From Dolomitihabitans soli (GTDB lineage Bacteria; Actinomycetota; Actinomycetes; Streptosporangiales; Streptosporangiaceae), in the NCBI RefSeq assembly GCF_022213955.1, contig NZ_JAKNTW010000018.1, forward strand, positions 1 to 64,000: 64,000 nucleotides of DNA, in the 5' to 3' direction. The notes beneath the pieces were generated by a model. It was not told where the DNA came from, searched no databases, and worked only from the letters and a program-made list of their open reading frames with translations. This document shows, in pieces, positions 63,547-64,000 of this stretch (positions are counted from its first letter, which is position 1; the number at the start of each line of letters is the position of its first letter). The position numbers and the translations under genes were made by a program.

Positions 63547-64000
63547 TCATGATCTCTTCCGAAGGCCGGGTCCGTCGACGGCCCGCATCTTCGCCGCCGC
63601 GTTCTTGATCGCCTCCCGGATCCGGAAGTAGGTGCCGCAGCGGCAGACGTTCTCGATCGCGTCGATCTGGGCGTCAGTGGGGTTCCTGGTCTCCCGCAGC
63701 AGCGCCACGGCGGCCATGATCTGGCCTGGCTGGCAGTAGCCGCACTGCGCGACGTCCTGCTCAAGCCACGCCTCTTGCACCGGGTGCAGCCTGTCGCCCT
63801 CGGCCAGGCCCTCGATCGTGGTGACCTCCCTGCCCTGGGCCTCGGACACCGGGACAACGCACGGGTTGATCGCCTTTCCGTCGAGGTGGCTGGTGCACGC
63901 CTTGCAGACATCGATGCCGCAGCCGTACTTAGGGCCGGTCACGCCGAGCCGATCACGCAGCACCCACAGCAGTGGCAGATCGGCGGGCGCGTTGACAGTG
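63547..64000 (-). CDS. 2Fe-2S subunit of a molybdopterin oxidoreductase (5' end outside window)
   Basis: The frame is open from the window edge to its stop at 63547. The N-terminal plant-type ferredoxin cluster has [18 protein letters not shown] (Cx4CxxC) and the helical domain [12 protein letters not shown] (CxxC) plus [11 protein letters not shown] (CxC). This is the small subunit of isoquinoline 1-oxidoreductase/CO-dehydrogenase-type molybdenum hydroxylases. The large subunit is probably beyond the stop's opposite side or outside the window; none is seen downstream. Confidence 0.85.
   Translation of the reverse strand, partial: TVNAPADLPLLWVLRDRLGVTGPKYGCGIDVCKACTSHLDGKAINPCVVPVSEAQGREVTTIEGLAEGDRLHPVQEAWLEQDVAQCGYCQPGQIMAAVALLRETRNPTDAQIDAIENVCRCGTYFRIREAIKNAAAKMRAVDGPGLRKRS

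Overview
The window is high-GC actinomycete chromosome. GTG and TTG starts are common, co-transcribed genes often overlap by ATGA or GTGA, and there are many secreted proteins, WYL/TetR/MarR/GntR regulators and a SAV2177-type methyltransferase. The gene mix suggests a soil actinomycete of the Streptosporangiaceae or Streptomyces kind; this is inference and no rRNA marker is present. No rRNA, tRNA or CRISPR array was seen.

Layout. 1-1.3 kb: 3' part of an alginate-lyase-like protein with FG-GAP repeats. 1.4-10.8 kb: a GntR-centred carbohydrate/lipid locus. A DasR-like GntR regulator sits between two dre-like operators. One operator faces a leftward operon (endonuclease/exonuclease/phosphatase-fold protein, metallophosphoesterase, broken small secreted peptide). 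The other faces a rightward operon (sugar-binding lipoprotein, two permeases, BadF-type sugar kinase, ceramidase-like protein, truncated next gene). 10.8-20.5 kb: small stress or regulatory units (CBM2-metalloprotease, WYL regulator, DUF1579-like proteins, ArsR/SRPBCC pair, DinB, kinase-like protein, TetR). 20.5-30 kb: accessory and partly degraded DNA. It holds a frameshifted FAD monooxygenase, a group II intron 3' remnant, an MFS/ArsR efflux pair, a secreted repeat protein, IS30/LysR/transposon-ATPase debris, an APH-like kinase, an aldo-keto reductase/TetR divergent pair and an amidohydrolase remnant.

30-34 kb: a siderophore-iron uptake operon behind an iron box (SIP reductase, lipoprotein, two FecCD permeases, no ATPase). 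34-37 kb: FMN reductase, SDR remnant, nitroreductase and MarR. 37-43 kb: a giant secreted subtilase divergent from two tandem paralogous TrmB/LuxR-like regulators.

43-58 kb is the most unusual part. It is a leftward cassette bounded on one side by a resolvase fragment and an AT-rich patch. In transcription order it carries a 460-aa two-domain protein with 45-residue C-terminal repeats, a possible small ORF, a ribosome-inactivating protein (ricin/Shiga A-chain fold), a 1345-aa DUF6603-like protein, 785-aa and 1256-aa uncharacterised proteins joined by 4-bp start/stop overlaps, and a 439-aa paralogue of the first protein with a different C-terminal beta-rich region. I know no described function for this combination. 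A protein assembly that carries, displays or tolerates an rRNA-depurinating toxin is the leading hypothesis.

58-64 kb: small secreted protein, secreted PAF-acetylhydrolase-like hydrolase, PPOX-type flavin/F420 protein, GtrA-like membrane protein, SAM methyltransferase, and the edge of a 2Fe-2S oxidoreductase subunit. Terminator-like hairpins close several units.
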